A program made the translations under genes and the position numbers. A stretch of 64,000 nucleotides of DNA, from positions 2,027,120-2,091,119 of the forward strand of contig NC_018387.1 of assembly GCF_000208865.1 (NCBI RefSeq). Reading direction: 5' to 3'. The stretch is from Neospora caninum Liverpool. Taxonomy: Eukaryota; Apicomplexa; Conoidasida; Eucoccidiorida; Sarcocystidae. Each line of letters starts with the position of its first letter. Position 1 is the stretch's first letter. Under the pieces are notes generated by a model, which worked only from the letters and a program-made list of their open reading frames with translations, ran no database searches and was not told where the DNA came from. This document shows positions 22,400 through 35,258 of this stretch, piece by piece.

Positions 22400-25300
22400 A
22401 GCACCCGCCGAAGCAAGGAGAGAAATTCGCCTCTCCCCTGCGAACGAGGCGCCGTACTAAGCGACGAGGACGCCGGTCGGGCACGTTGTGGGCGGCCCGT
22501 CGTCGATCGTGGAACGTGAAACGGCGAACGGGCAGCAAAACTCAGGAAGAGACGAGGGCGTCGGGGATCGGAAGAAGCCGTAGCCTCGACGAGCCGGTGA
22601 GGAACGAGGAACCAGGACAAAGATGGGGAAAAAACGGAGGGAAAGGCCGACAAGGAGGCAGCCTCGACAGAGGCACGGTCGGGGAGTGCAAGGCTCGCCG
22701 CGGATTGCACGCAGGATTCGGGGGCATCAGAGAATGCGCGGCAGAAGCGACACACATGGGAGACAGGTTGAGGAACTGATGGCAATCGGAGTGAAAGGCG
22801 ATCAGCTGCGGGGAGACAGGAGGGTAGCGGAATACTGGATGCAAGGACAGCTGACCTTCTCTGTCCGAAACTCAATTTGCCGGAGGCGACTGCTGGATAC
22901 GACAGATCAAGCACGCAGACGGTGGCTAGATCGAGAGAACGAAACGGAGACAGGAGCAGAGTCCGTTGGCCAGTGTGTATGGTATGCGCTCGAATGAGGC
23001 GCAAACTGCTGTGTTTAGTGTCGCTCTGGAGGCGTTCCCAGTGCGTGAGAAAGTACACAGTGGAGGAAAGGAAACTGGACACGGCAAAAACTTTGGAAGA
23101 GCCGGCTGATGTTATAAAGCAATTTGGTGCGTGTATCTACGCCGCTTTAGATACGTGTACGTAAGGTATATATGTCAAGTGAGTGGTTTGACAGTAGCAC
23201 AGGTGTTCAGCAGAGGAACATGTGGACACGAGGCACTACGATGCGCACCCAGTCGGCACCCCGCTGACGGAGTGCCCTCTTTTCTGCGTCCTTTTCGTAA
23301 GAGAGAAGATGCAAGACTGAAAAGGAAGTTCCCAAAAGGAACAACGCCGTGATCCTCGAAAACCGTTTCGTGTGTGTCAAGAAACTGAGAGGTCTCGCAT
23401 GCTTTGCGGACACAGTTCCGCTCCTTTTGAATTACATTTTCCTCCTGAGGTTTTCTTGGGAAAACCTCGATTTTCTAACCATTTGAACCATCACAGAAAT
23501 GTGAGCAATCACATTGCTGTGGGAGGGAACTTCAGTGCACAAGTCGTTCCTCGTCAGGATCGGTCCCTGGGGGCACTCGTTTCTACTCCGTTCTTGTTTT
23601 TCCGTCCATTTCTTCCCCAGCAAAAAAACCGCACGAAGCTCTTTCCTCTCAGAGAGAAAAGAACGGAAAGAATAAAACTGCGGGGCTTTCAGGATCGCTG
23701 GGTTCCAACACACACTCGGAAGTGCACCCAGGACTGCCGGTTCAAAATGGAACGGGACATCGTGGATAGTCCAGCGTGGACAGCTGGAATGCGTGATTTC
23801 TCCCTGGTCGTCGGTTGTAAGTTGTTTGCAACGCATTCGGTCGCGAAGGACACTGCACTTTTCTCCTTACTGTGATTTGAATTGTCGTCCGCTTTGACCG
23901 AACAGGAAAGAGATGTACACCGCGTCATGGGCTCCAGTCGGTGAGGCTCCATCCGACGGGGCCGTGTAGGTCAGGGGACACCAAACGGCGTCGAAAGTGG
24001 ACTTTTTAATCTGTTGGGGGAAAGGGAGGGAAAACAACATTTCAGGCCCGTGAATTCGGCTGTTTGCCGCGCGTCAAGTACGGAAGGACCGGGGACGTGC
24101 AATTCCATCAGCACGATCTTCCATCGGGGTTCTCGGCCGCAAGGTTGGAGTTTAACAACGAGAGCAAAAAAAAACGCAGGCGGCAGCACGGACAGTAAAA
24201 GTCGACCTCTCAGAATTATTTTTCTCCGGGGCACACCGTGTTCTGTTCCCGGTGTCCTTTACAGTCTGCGAGTCACACACTTGCCTCTTCACGTTCGCAA
24301 CCTGGTGCATGTGTTACATTTCCCTCTCTGAGGATTTTCGCGTGTTCAGTGTCGTCTCTCCTTTCACTTTCCAAAAGCAGTAGACTGTCTTCCTAACAAT
24401 CATAGTCTACGAAGACCACCCGCACCGTTTTCTTGTGGCTGAAGCGTTCCTGTTCTCGTGACAAGAATTGGCTAGACGAAACAGCTTCAGGCGGACGATT
24501 TCGTGCCTACTACTGAGAGGGAAGTGTGCCAGGAAAAGTACATCAGACTCGAGAAGTTCCGACGAGCAGATCGGCGTGTGTTCCGCAGGCTTTTAACGCT
24601 GATCTATATTTACGCGTTCTGTCCTTCCCCAAATCGCCCTTTCCTCAAGAAAACGTACGGACTTGTTGACCCGGGTCTTGTTCGCGTCAGACTGTATTTC
24701 TGGCTCGGTTGGACTTTATTCGGCCGCGTATGTTTCTCTAAGACGGGCATTCCTGTCTCCCGTTCTGTATGTGTGTCTCCTCAAGCGACTTCTCTAGCCA
24801 GGGCTATACACACGCCGACACTCTGCTGACCCACGTCGGGTCCTCGTTGCATGCACGGAATCTCAGCGTCTCGTGTGCATGTGCGGCTGTCATTGCGTCT
24901 TCCTCTGCGGATATCTTCGTTCCAGCTTTCCCCTCTTTTTTCATCTGGCGTTAGCCTCCCGCTTTCTCTTTTTCCCTCCCGTGCCTGTACTTTTGATCCT
25001 TCAGACTTCGCAACCCCGTCTGCTCCAATCCTGGCAAAAAGGCCTTCGGCCGGTGCACGGTTGTCGCCGTTTTCAGAGCGGGTCTTCCCGCTCAAGGTTT
25101 TTTCGCTGTTGCCTTCCTGTAGCAACCGAGTCGGGTCTGTGTCTTCCACTCCCCACACACTTGCCTTGGCGCGGTACGTCTTTCTGTCCTTGCCCATTGG
25201 CCCCTTCTCCGAGATTTCCTGGACCTCGTTTCTGTCTTTTTCGTCCTTCTGTCGGTCTCTCACCAGCAGGCGGTGCCAGCATGCGCGCGCGCGCGGAGAG

Positions 25301-25401
25301 AGAGCGCAGATCTGGAAGAGACGGAAGAGAACCCGCTGAACCGCGCGCTTTTGCGATAGTGAGAGAGAGGAGCGGTTAAGGAGAATACGGCAGCAGAAAC
25401 C
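22400..25401. other. intergenic region
   Basis: About 3 kb between two plus-strand genes. Open frames on both strands in 22156-23082 are GC-driven shadows. A TGCATGC lies at 24848-24854, about 550 bp before the next start codon. No gene, RNA or mobile element is recognised. Confidence 0.5.
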
Positions 25402-28400
25402 ATGGAAAATCACGGCGTGCGTCCGAGCGGCCGCTCTTCCTTGCGAGGCGTCACACCCTCTGTTCACGACCGAACTCCCTCCCGTGCCTCGCTGTTTCTA
25501 GCCGAACGACCGTGTGCATGCGATTTCAGCTCTCTGTCTCACAAGCAGAGTGCACCAGAGCGTCCCAGAAGTGGCAACAGACACCCTGGCAGGCGACGGG
25601 GCTCTTCCACGACCGGCCGAAACTTCGCCGGGTCCGAACGAACTTCCCGGCTCAAAGTCGGAGATGTCTCTGAACGTCCAGTAAGACTTTCAACCTCCGG
25701 CGACATCAAGTGTGCTTCCAGTGCCTTCTCGAGCTGTTTCGTTTCCTCCGCAGCCTCTTCTCTCTCTGCCGCTTCCCATTCTGCCCGCTCCTCCGCTTCT
25801 CCTTACGCTGTCTCTTCTTCCTGCCCCTCCAACGCGTTCCCGTCGCCGGCGGCGTCTCGTCCTGTGCGTTCCCCCCCCTTGTCCTTCCCTGCTCATCTCC
25901 CTTGTTCTTTCTCGCCGCCCTCGTGTGTTTCTCGTGTCTCTCCCTCACCTCGTTCCTCATCGCCAGGGGCGATGGCTTTCCAGTCCCTAAGGAGACAACG
26001 AAGAACGGCTGACACCTTCGCGCGCCACTGCGGGCCTTCCCGCTCTGCGACTGCACGGCCTTCGCCAAAAAGAAGAGCGGATCGGTCGCAGCTTTCGAGT
26101 CCTTTCCACATTCGAAATTCCCTCTTTTCTGGAGTTCGGGGTTTCGCCTCGTGCTCTTCATCCGCCGGTAGCGATGCAAAAAGTGCATGCACCGTGGCCG
26201 TGGTGCGCAGGAAAGGTGTCGTTCGCTTCCCGTTCCTGTTTCGTTTCCTCGCTGTGCTCTTCCTACCTCTCTTTGGCTCTGCACTGGCATCGACGCCACT
26301 GGCCGTTCGCCATTCGTCTCTTCTTTGCCGCTCGGCGTTCGTCCAGTCTCCGCTGAAGCTCCACATGCATCCTCATCTCCGTTCCAGCGGGTCAGCATCC
26401 TGGCGATCCGTTCCAGTCTCTCCTGCATTTCGTTTCGGCGGCACGAACCCTTCGTCATCTTACGCATCCATGCCGGGTTCTCGTCCTCTTCCTTCCTGCT
26501 TTTCTTCTTCCTCGTTGTTTTCTGGCCTTTCCCTCTTCTCTTCGTCACCTCGCTCGCGCGTCGCGTCTTTCCTCGGAGAGCGGAAAGAGCGTGTTTCTCT
26601 CCGTGCCAATCTGCTCTTTCCTTTTCCTTCTCTCCTCTGTGCGTCGTCTCCGCCGTGCTCACGCCTCTCCTCGTTCTCTCCGCAACGTTTCCCTTCGTCG
26701 CTGGTCTCCTTCATTTCCACTGCGCTTCCCTCGCTCTCTTCTCTTTCCTCACCTTCTCCGGAGGAAGGCGAGGCGAGGGGGAAACTCGTCAAGGTAACGC
26801 CGAAGGCGCTCGCCCGCATCGAGGTAAGGAGAGAGCGGAGCACACCGCCCAAAGAGCCGGGGCTGTTTTTGCGTCGTTGCGAACACGTCCCCCAATCTCG
26901 AACAACCGTTAGAGAGGAGAGCCAGAAAGGATCTCCTTTTTTCTCCGCCCGTTTTTGTGTGCGTGTGTGTCTCGCCGCGTCTGTTGCTCTCGGTCCAGCA
27001 GGCGCTCACCGAGCCCCCGCTGGAACGTCTCTGTACCCTTCCGGAGGCTGTGTCGGCAGTTTCTTCCAGTTTGTCGGCGTGAACTCAGCATCGCTTGCTT
27101 GCTCTTGGAAGCGCCTGCGAGAGCCCCGTTCTCTGTCTGCCTGCGTCCAAACCCAGGAGCTGAAGCGGAAGCGCAAAGAAGGCGCAGGGACCGACCGGCC
27201 TTTTGTCATTCGTTTGGGAGTGCGATCGGGCGGATGCAGCGGTCTCTCCTATGCGTTGGACATCGTCGATGAGGTAAGAGACGTCCGTGGGGTTTGCCTG
27301 TGCCTTTCCTGGACCGAAAAACAGCGGGGACGCGATACATTCGCGCCGCGGCCACCAGAAAGAGTGTGCAGCGTTTGTGCGCTGGCCCTCAAACGCGCTG
27401 CGTGGCTCTCGCGATGCGCGCGAAAAATCCGATGCGCGCGAAACACCCGAGAAACACAGGAGCCGAGACAGTGTCTCTCGAGAAGAGCGTGCGGGTGGCT
27501 GAGGGGGCGGAAAGGCCGCAGGAAGTTCGGAAAACCGACCTCAGCCCGAGAGGTCCGCTTTTGGACGAATCCCGGGAAACAGCTGACGCAGCAGCCATTT
27601 GCACACGTGAATCGGAAACGTTTCTGCGGTCCTCCCGCCTTCTTGCCCCTCTGCCAGGCCAGCGCCGCTCCCAGTGACCACCGTGAAGACTTCGAGGAGG
27701 CCGGAGGTTTTTCAATCGTCGTCGATCCTCAGTCGCTCCTGTACGTGATCGGCACCAAGCTGGACTACGCCGACGACCTGATTGGAGGCGGCTTCAGGTA
27801 GGGCCTGGAGCCTCACCCGAGCTCCACGGTGACGCTTTTTGTTCGACAAAAACCGCATGCAAACTCGTATCGAACTCGGGGTCTCCACATAACAACTAGA
27901 CCTAACGATCCTGAATCGGTCCACGAAACATGCTGGAAAAACACCGTGGAGGTGCGATCGATTGAGACAGCAGTGATGGTAAGGAGCACACAGGACAGGT
28001 TCCACGCCTCAACTGGTAGTGCAGTGCGACAAGGATCGCCCATGCGCTCAGATAGATATTTCGAGACACACAAACGGAGGTGACCAGAGTGATCTTCGCA
28101 AGGTGTACAAATGCTGGCTTTGACAATGTCCGCTGGACACCACTTGCCTTAAAATGCACCCGCCCGAGTTAAAAAAGCAGCCGCGAATCGCACTCTTGAG
28201 ATTCGGGGGCTCGCGAGCTGACAGTGTTGTAGAATACGCGTGCACGAGGAAGGGTGGGAAACGGGAGAGACAGAAAGTGTCTCGGAAAGAACCGAAACCG
28301 ATTTGAATCGCGCGATGGCGGCTCCTCGCGGTGCTCACTCCATGACAGAACAGAGGCGCGGTTGTGTCCAGCGGCTTTCACTCTGAAGCCCACGCTGGGA

Positions 28401-28830
28401 CGCTCCATTTGATGCCGACTCTGTCACACAGCCTCGAATTCTGCGAAACAGAAGAGGCAAGAAGAGTACACCCGCGTCTCACTGCTACGTCTGCCGTCCC
28501 ACGCTCTGCTCCTTGAGATTTACGGGTGTCTGAATCGATGCCTGGGAGAAGCAAAGAGACAGCGAGCAGACGTGCCGCTGTGTTCTCACCTGACGCAGAC
28601 GTCAAGGTTTTCTGAGTTCGCGGTCTCTCTGGTTTTTCTCTTCTGGAGTGCGCAAAAACCGGAAGGCGTTTCTTTCGCGGAATTCCCTCCCTTTGCTTTT
28701 CGTCAGGGTCTCCAACCCGAACGCATCCCGGAGTTGCGGCTGCGGCATGTCTTTCGGCGTCCCCAAGGCCTTCGCCCAACAGGGGGGTATCGACAGCAAA
28801 CCCAAAAGCTGCTCGACAGATCGGAAATGA
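25402..28830 (+). CDS. sufA: SufA/IscA-type iron-sulfur cluster carrier with long N-terminal leader
   Basis: Four exons, 25402-26823, 27157-27273, 27658-27797 and 28707-28830, phases 0/0/2, give 600 residues. The last 140 form a complete HesB/A-type domain: LVKVTPKALARIE at the end of exon 1, RLGVRSGGCSGLSYALDI in exon 2, YVIGTKLDYADDLIGGGF in exon 3, and NPNASRSCGCGMSFG in exon 4. The cluster-binding cysteines (GGC, then CGC 68 residues later) are all present. Known role: A-type carriers receive Fe-S clusters from the SUF or ISC scaffold and pass them to apoproteins. Upstream lie about 460 Ser/Arg/Pro-rich residues with one hydrophobic stretch at about 273-297 (FLFRFLAVLFLPLFGSALA), which could be the signal part of a bipartite apicoplast leader. 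A start nearer that stretch cannot be excluded. The apicoplast SUF role is inferred; mitochondrial IscA is the alternative. Confidence 0.85.
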
Positions 28831-30812
28831 CTCGTTTTTTCGACGGGTTCTACTCTCGGCCTCGCCCTGAAGCTGTAGGGGAGTCCGCGGCCGCCCGTTC
28901 TCGTAGTCATCGCATTTGGTCCTCGCTTCCGGTTTTCCTCTGTTCCGTTGACCGTCCCCTCGCTCGTCTGCGAGATTGCCACTCGGCCCGCCTCTCCCCA
29001 TTTGTCTCCTCCACGTCCACGTGTCTCTCTACGGATAATCAAACATACTTCTCTCTGCCTTTCTGCGCTTACACACTCATTCAAGATATCTACATGTATG
29101 GATGTTTTCCCTAGGGGAGGCGGCGAAGCGCCGACAGCACTGGAACAAGCTTCCTTGGCGTTCTCAGACGGTATGTGTCAATCGCGGTTTCTGTGCTCGT
29201 GCCGAAACGGCAGTTGAACACAGAGAGCGAAAATCGGGGATGTCGCGCTGCTTTCCAGTGTGTGGACCTACAGACCACAAGGGACGACCGAGGAGGGATG
29301 CTGGCGGCACGCAATGTCGTGTCGGAGCACGAATGCCAGATTTTTAATCGGCGCAAACGAAGAAACTTATGGCAACCCCATCGTTTACATCCATCTGTGG
29401 ACGCATATGCCTTTTCGTTGGTTCACGCTAAATCTTACACATGCATATCCGCTTAGAATACTCTCCTCTGTATATAAGCATTGCTTTAGGCGATATCTAT
29501 TTAGGAACGTGAAGCGTTTTGGAGACGACTCGGAAACTTTCCCAGAGGGAACAGTTGTCCATGTACAGAGTCGTCTCGTCCCGAAGAAATGAGGACGGCG
29601 GCAAAGCTGCAGCGCCCAAGAGAAATATAACGACGGCCCGGAAACATGGTCAAAAGTTTAAGAACAAAGATCGCGAGGAAAACTTCAGTTGACCTTGGGC
29701 GCGCGTGGCTCCGGTGGGAACAAAGAAAGACGCATATAACTATTCGAGTTTGATTCTAGCGGAATTGTGTCTTTTTCTTGACAAGACGCACGGCTCGCCA
29801 GCTGGAGCCACGATTCCTTAGTGCGGACCGCCGAGGATACGCAAAAAACAGAAAAAATGACGCGCAGACCTTCGCACGAGGAACCGAAAACGGCGAAACA
29901 CAAAATGTGCCTCGTTCGGACGGGAGACGTCACTGCTACAGACACGGAGCACCTCTCATGCAGGCGTAGCACAAACCCAATCTTCCTGTGGTTTGCCGTT
30001 TCTCGTCAGTTTCTGAGAAAAACAAAACGAGGCGGCGCTCGAGTCCTCCCTTCTCTTTGCGTAGCTCTTTCGTGGCCTGTGCCATGAGCCGGGAAAGCGG
30101 CAGAAATTTCACCAGCGGTGCGTCACGAAAGGCCAGAAAACGGCACACACGATCCTCACCCCTCTGCCATCTGCAGAGGCGCGCTCGGGCCTCCCTTTTA
30201 CTCCCAAGTCTCCCCGAGTACACTGAGAGAGTCTTGGCTACTTGCAGGCTTGGGAGTGCACCAGGTGGTCGGACCGTCCTCGTAGTCGGTCCGAGAACCA
30301 GGACGCCGACTTTACCGTCTCGTTTTTCTTCTAGGAGGTATCCGCGGTTTCCGTTCCTTTTCGCTCGCTCGCAGCGTCTCTTGCGCTGGCGAAGGCCGAT
30401 CCACCTTCCACACCAGCTGGTCCCGTGTGGCTCCACTTTGACCTGCTCTTTGAAAATTCATTCGGGCGCGCGGGCACGCCAACCGAGTTTCTTTCGTACG
30501 CTCAAAGGACGAATTAGCGGAAAAGGCGATACATGCCGCCAGCTGCTGACCCGTCGAGGCCGTTCCGCCCAGCGCCGCCGGAGGGGCCGCTCGCTCCCTG
30601 TCCGTCGCTGCACACACAGTGAGACGGAAAAGAGGAAGCCAGGCTTTTGAGGAGAGACAGCTTTCCTCGCTGCGGTCTCCGGCCACGTTTCTGCGGATAG
30701 TGGCACGGTCGCAGCGCGTTAAACCCCGGCGAGGCTCCACTGGGCCTTCTCTGCTTCTGCGTCGTCACCCGGAGCGTCTTTCTCTCTTTTCCTCTGCGCG
30801 GCGCCTCCCTAC
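28831..30812. other. convergent intergenic region between sufA and ssb
   Basis: About 2 kb between two stop codons facing each other. The frames present (such as 29988-30650) are Arg/Ser-rich and unsupported. It probably holds both 3' UTRs; nothing else is seen. Confidence 0.5.
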
Positions 30813-33808
30813 TCACCCGCTGTCACCGAAAGAGCCGAGAACTTCGCCTTCATCGCCTCCACTCCCTTCCCCACCAGGCACGCCTACGTCTCCTGCAGCC
30901 CAGTCAGAGGCGCCTGGCTGGCGAGGCTCGGTGGAACTGGAATAACTGGACGGAGCTGAAGAAGGCGAATCAAGAATAATGATCTCGCCCTGCAAGCGGC
31001 TGACAACCACCGAGGTCGAATAGCGATCTACGCCGTCCGCGCCAGTCCACCGCCGAGTCTGAAGTTTCCCGGTGACGAATACGCGGCGGCCAGTGCTGGA
31101 GACAAGTGGAAAAGCCGACAAGACGACACAAGGCAACCCACTCGGACACTTCCGTAGGAAATGATGTGGAGACAGAAGAAGTGAGCGAGAGAACGCTCCA
31201 GCGAAAAAGACCACCACGCAGGCGGCTCCTCTAGAACCGCGCCGATACGCGTATACATGCAGATTCGCAAAGAGCCGGGACAAGACTTTATGGAAGCGCA
31301 CATGCATACTCATGTGCTCTGGAGACTCCAAGTTCACGAGGAGCACCTCAAATAACACATGGATATATATATATATATATGCATATATATGTATATATAT
31401 GATTTTAAGAGATACACACAGGGGGACAGGTGCCATGTATCAGCCTGGCGGCAAAGAGGGTACGTACGGTACGAACCCGTTTACACGGCACAAGAGAGAA
31501 GGTACACCTCGAAGCCGAATTCGACTTTTTTTCCGGCAGCCAGAAAACACTTGGAGCCTGACTACCCAGTACAGATCTGCAAGAGTGTGTCGGGGAGTAG
31601 TTGTTTTCTGCCGGGCACAGAGAGTGAGTCGCAGAGTCCTACTGAAGATATTTATCCACCAGGTCGACGAGGGCCTCGTCGTAGACGACAACACGGTGCC
31701 ATTCGGTGCGAGAGTGAGCGTCTCCGGTGGCCTGCGCGATTTCAGCGAAAGACAGGAAACGCCGCAAGACTGTCCTGGCAGCGCCCGTACACCTCTCGCC
31801 TGCGGGTCTGCTTCTTCCACGACTCGCGGGTCTCCGTGGCGCAGAGTGAGCGAGCATGCACCACTCCATCCCTCTCAGCCACTCGACAGTGTCTGCCCAG
31901 CTGCAGAAAGCCGAGCTAGCACGGCGGTGTATGTTCTGAGCCGGCGGGAGCTAACGGAGCATCCGCGGATGTTGTGCGCGCGAGTGCGCTTCCGGCTTCG
32001 CACCCTTTCCGTGCTCGGTGTTCGAGGGAGAAGAGACAAAAATGGGGCCAATGCCCCGCCGCGACAGAATGTGCCCTTGGGTCTACCGGGTGAATGAGCA
32101 TCTGTCCGTGTCCGCCGTCGGGCAACTTGTACGATTCGCAGTGTTGCTGCAGCCGCGCGTATCCTTCCGCATCCCCAGCCCCGTCACGTGACTCGCTATA
32201 TACGTCGCGCCACGTGGAGTCGTCGCTCCAAATCACAGACGTGTCTCACTAGATGTGCTGCAGAAAAGAAGCGGCAAGCGACGTCAATCCCCTCTGCTGG
32301 TTTGAGAGCAATGGACGACGTTTGGCGCCTGCCACTGCCACGAATATCAGCGGGAAGCGCACCTCCGGCAGTTTCACGGCCTGTGCGCCTGCGGCCCGCG
32401 AGCTGCGAGGACCGGGACTGGAGCCAGCAGCCTTCCTCGCGGCTCGAGCAAGGACCACGACTGCGCCTCGTTCATGCTCACCTTGTCGATCCAATTCACC
32501 GACGTGGCCATCGAAAACCACGCAAACGTGTCGCCGTTCGACATTCGGCGAATCTCCGGCATGGCACCTAGACGCCCCAGAAGCGTCACGCGGTTCACAG
32601 ACATCTCCGCATGCTGCAGACGCAAGCGAGGCGAAACACACAGAACAGCGCATGACAATCGGGAGAGAAGACTCGGGGGAAACTCCCCGTCCAGGAGCAA
32701 AAGGCCGGAAAGCCGAGAGACACAGAGAAGGCACACACGCTCGCACGCGAGAGGCACGCAAACATGTATATACAAACATACATATATATGCATATATATG
32801 TATGTACAATCGCACATGTAAACGCGGAGAAAAACAGTTCGGTCGTGACCCGGAAGTCAAAAGGTGGATGGGGCTCGCAACATTGACGTGAGAGTTGGTC
32901 CAGCTGACGAGTGTTCCGGCTTCGATTAACGCGGGGAAGAGCGGTCGCCGAGCAGAGCGCCCGCGTCGTGGTTCACTTACCCGCAAGGAACCTCCTCTTC
33001 TGCTGCGGGCGGGAGAGCTGGAGGCGCCTGGCGAGAACGTATCATCGTGTAGGGCGCTCAAGCGAGAAGTCGTTGGGATGTGCTTTTGCGCCGTATGGAG
33101 GGAAGGCAGCGAAGAGTTCCGGGACGACGCGAGACAGCTCGCCAGCTGCGCGTGATCAGAGTCGCCGCTCGTCTCCACTGAGGCGTTTTGAGACACGGAA
33201 CGCGACACGACAGACTTGTGAAGTGGCGAAGAAAACAGGGTGGAGCTTTTCTTCGAAACGCGGGAGTGGAAAAGACACGAATTCCCCAGACTGCCGCACG
33301 AAGGCCCGCCGATGGCTGTTCTTCCACGACCAGGGGAGAACGGCGTGGACTGTGCATGTGGCGTCTTTGCGACTGGAGGCGCTACGAAGCCGAGGCGCGT
33401 GCACGCCCCCGGCCCAAAGTGGTTTTCTCCGTCGGTGAGAGACGAGGGAACTGTGGACGCAGGCCGAAACCGGCAGAAGCGCACCGCCGTGGGCGAGCTG
33501 GGACGGAGCACGAACAACATGCTGGGCGACTCCAGGACGTGGCTCCAAGTCGCAGACCCGACGCTCACAGCAGAGCAGCCTTCGGGGCATAGGGGAGGGA
33601 AACAGAGACAGCACACGAGGAGGGCGGCGACGAGAGGAAGACGCGGACGCGAACGGTCCGGTGAGCAGAGGGAGGCGGAAAACAGCTGAGCCGACCGTGG
33701 GAAGAAAAGCGAATCGCTTCCTGCCTCGCGTTCAAGACTTGGCAATGGCCTGCAAGCCCTGTCATCCCACGCAGCGAGGCCTCCAGGCGCTCGCGTCTGC
33801 GGTGCCAT
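30813..33808 (-). CDS. ssb: bacterial-type single-stranded DNA-binding protein, probably apicoplast
   Basis: Four exons on the minus strand, 32981-33808, 32482-32613, 31643-31731 and 30813-31095, phases 0/0/2, give 443 residues. The OB fold starts in exon 2 with SVNRVTLLGRLGAMPEIRR and DTFAWFSMATSVNW, continues in exon 3 with TEWHRVVVYDEALVDLV, and ends in exon 4 with GRRVFVTGKLQTRRW plus DRYSTSVVV. This is the typical order of E. coli-type SSB. A Ser/Gly/Asp/Glu-rich acidic tail follows, as in bacterial SSBs. The first exon gives a 276-residue leader with a hydrophobic stretch at about 57-73 (PLVAALLVCCLCFPPLC) followed by Ser/Arg-rich sequence, which suits signal plus transit peptide for the apicoplast. 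Role: coats single-stranded DNA during organelle genome replication. A mitochondrial location is the alternative. Intron 3 carries an AT microsatellite. Confidence 0.87.
31363..31400. repeat. AT dinucleotide microsatellite in ssb intron 3
   Basis: Nearly pure alternating A/T inside the intron between ssb exons 3 and 4; the tract looks long enough for length variation between strains. A second, more degenerate TA-rich tract lies near 32767-32812 in intron 1. Confidence 0.85.
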
Positions 33809-34952
33809 AGAGACGACGGAGGTGATCTAAGGAACACTGGACGGCCTAGACAGGGGAGGAAAGAAGGCGGGCGAGGGTTTCAGGGGGACCAAGAAGATAG
33901 GTGCGAACGAGAAAGAAACGGTGAAGAAGAAAAAGCGGGGAGGGGGGACCGGGGGAAACGAGAGAGAACCTACAGGACCATGGTGTCGCTGCTCGCTTGG
34001 CCGAGTGCAATTTTTTCGGCGGGAGACCACAGGAGCAGAAGCCGGAGAAAAATACGGGTATCAGCTGCCCTTATCCGTCAGCGTATCTTCTGTTGATGAA
34101 GAAAGAGATCGGTGTGCAATCCACGCATGTGTCGACGCTGTGCGCCTCAAAACCTCACACTCCGTCGATTCGCGTTGTCTCCATTGCTGAGATGTGAGGA
34201 GAGACAAGGAGAGACTTGAGAGCGGAAAAGGAGCTGGAAAAAAGGGGGGAAACAGAAGTCGTTCAGCCGCACACACAAACGTGTCGGATGTTTCCGGTGC
34301 GTTTTTGCGAAGGAAGAATTCAGATAGACTAGCATTCAGCGCTGGAGGGCCGGCGCGAAAGAGACGGGAATTCAGGCGAGCGGAAAGCGAGGAGACAGAG
34401 ACAGACGGGGTGGCCCCAGCCCACTTGAGACCGCAAACCTGGAAAGAAAACCCCATGAGTTTCGTTTCTGCACTTCCTTTTCACTTGCCATAGAGTTGAA
34501 ACTCAGTCAAAAATGGAAGACGTGCCACAGCATCAAAAAACCGCCCTTCTTCCACTGTCCTCCGATCGTGCGGCTCGCCGTGGGTCCCATCACGCGGCCC
34601 CACGTCCTGTCTTACACGAGCAGCCGCGGAAGCGTGGAAGTTCCTGTCCTCATCAGTTTTAAAAAGCATAGTTGCGGTACAGAACCTAGAACTGCATTCC
34701 AGGCTTTTCCTAAGCAATTCTGCCCTGAAAGAGGGAATACAGACGCGAAAGTCCGCCTTGTTGCGTCAGCCGTTTCCGGAAAACTGGTTTCGATGGAAAT
34801 TCCCGGATGAAAAAGAGAAACACATCACTCTTCGCAGTGTGCTTGTCATTTAAAGGCGGTTGCTCAATGTCGGCTACGCACGGAAATGTGCAAGAGGACT
34901 CTGGGAGGCAGGAATGATTCTCGGACGCCGCCCTGAGGGACAGCAGAGTTAA
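33809..34952. other. intergenic region upstream of ssb
   Basis: This holds the presumed ssb promoter (minus direction) and the 5' flank of tRNA-Ala. No gene or recognisable promoter element is seen. Confidence 0.5.
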
Positions 34953-35024
34953 GGGCTGATGGTGTAGGGGTATCACGTTCGCTTCGCATGCGAAAGGTCT
35001 CGGGTTCAATTCCCGATCAGTCCA
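34953..35024 (+). tRNA. tRNA-Ala (anticodon CGC)
   Basis: The 72 bases fold as a cloverleaf. The acceptor stem GGGCTGA pairs with TCAGTCC and includes the G3-U70 wobble that marks alanine tRNAs. The anticodon stem is TTCGC/GCGAA around loop TTCGCAT, giving anticodon CGC (codon GCG). The T arm is TCGGG-TTCAATT-CCCGA and the discriminator base is A. The B box GGTTCAATTCC is intact, no intron is present, and CCA is not encoded. A T5 run follows at 35033. Confidence 0.97.
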
Positions 35025-35032
35025 AGGAGGAG

Positions 35033-35037
35033 TTTTT
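35033..35037 (+). terminator. RNA polymerase III terminator of tRNA-Ala
   Basis: A TTTTT run 8 bases after the tRNA 3' end, the usual pol III stop signal. Confidence 0.85.
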
Positions 35038-35242
35038 GATTTGCCGCTTGCTGTCACTCGTATATATATTGCAACTCTGTTCCGTCCTGTGTCTCTAAAA
35101 GTATTCTCACAGAAATTGCCGCGAATCCTTAGCTATGTGCTTCGTATGTAATTGGGATAAATCTGCTAATACTCTGCGGCGAGCCCCTGCGTTTTTCTGA
35201 CGCTGCCTCTTGCAGTTTTTCCGGCAGCAAGCTAAACCACGT

Positions 35243-35258
35243 GGGGGGGGGGGGGGGG
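35243..35258. repeat. poly-G run (16)
   Basis: A G16 homopolymer in intergenic DNA; length is likely variable or error-prone. Confidence 0.88.

Noticed and set aside
22156..23082. 308-codon minus-strand frame
   Set aside because: It begins antisense inside the last exon of the coiled-coil gene and is Ser/Leu/Arg-rich, typical of a shadow frame.
32249..32980. Continuation of ssb exon 1 past the GTAAGT donor
   Set aside because: The frame is open by chance. The OB fold is in another frame and is restored only by splicing 32981 to 32613.
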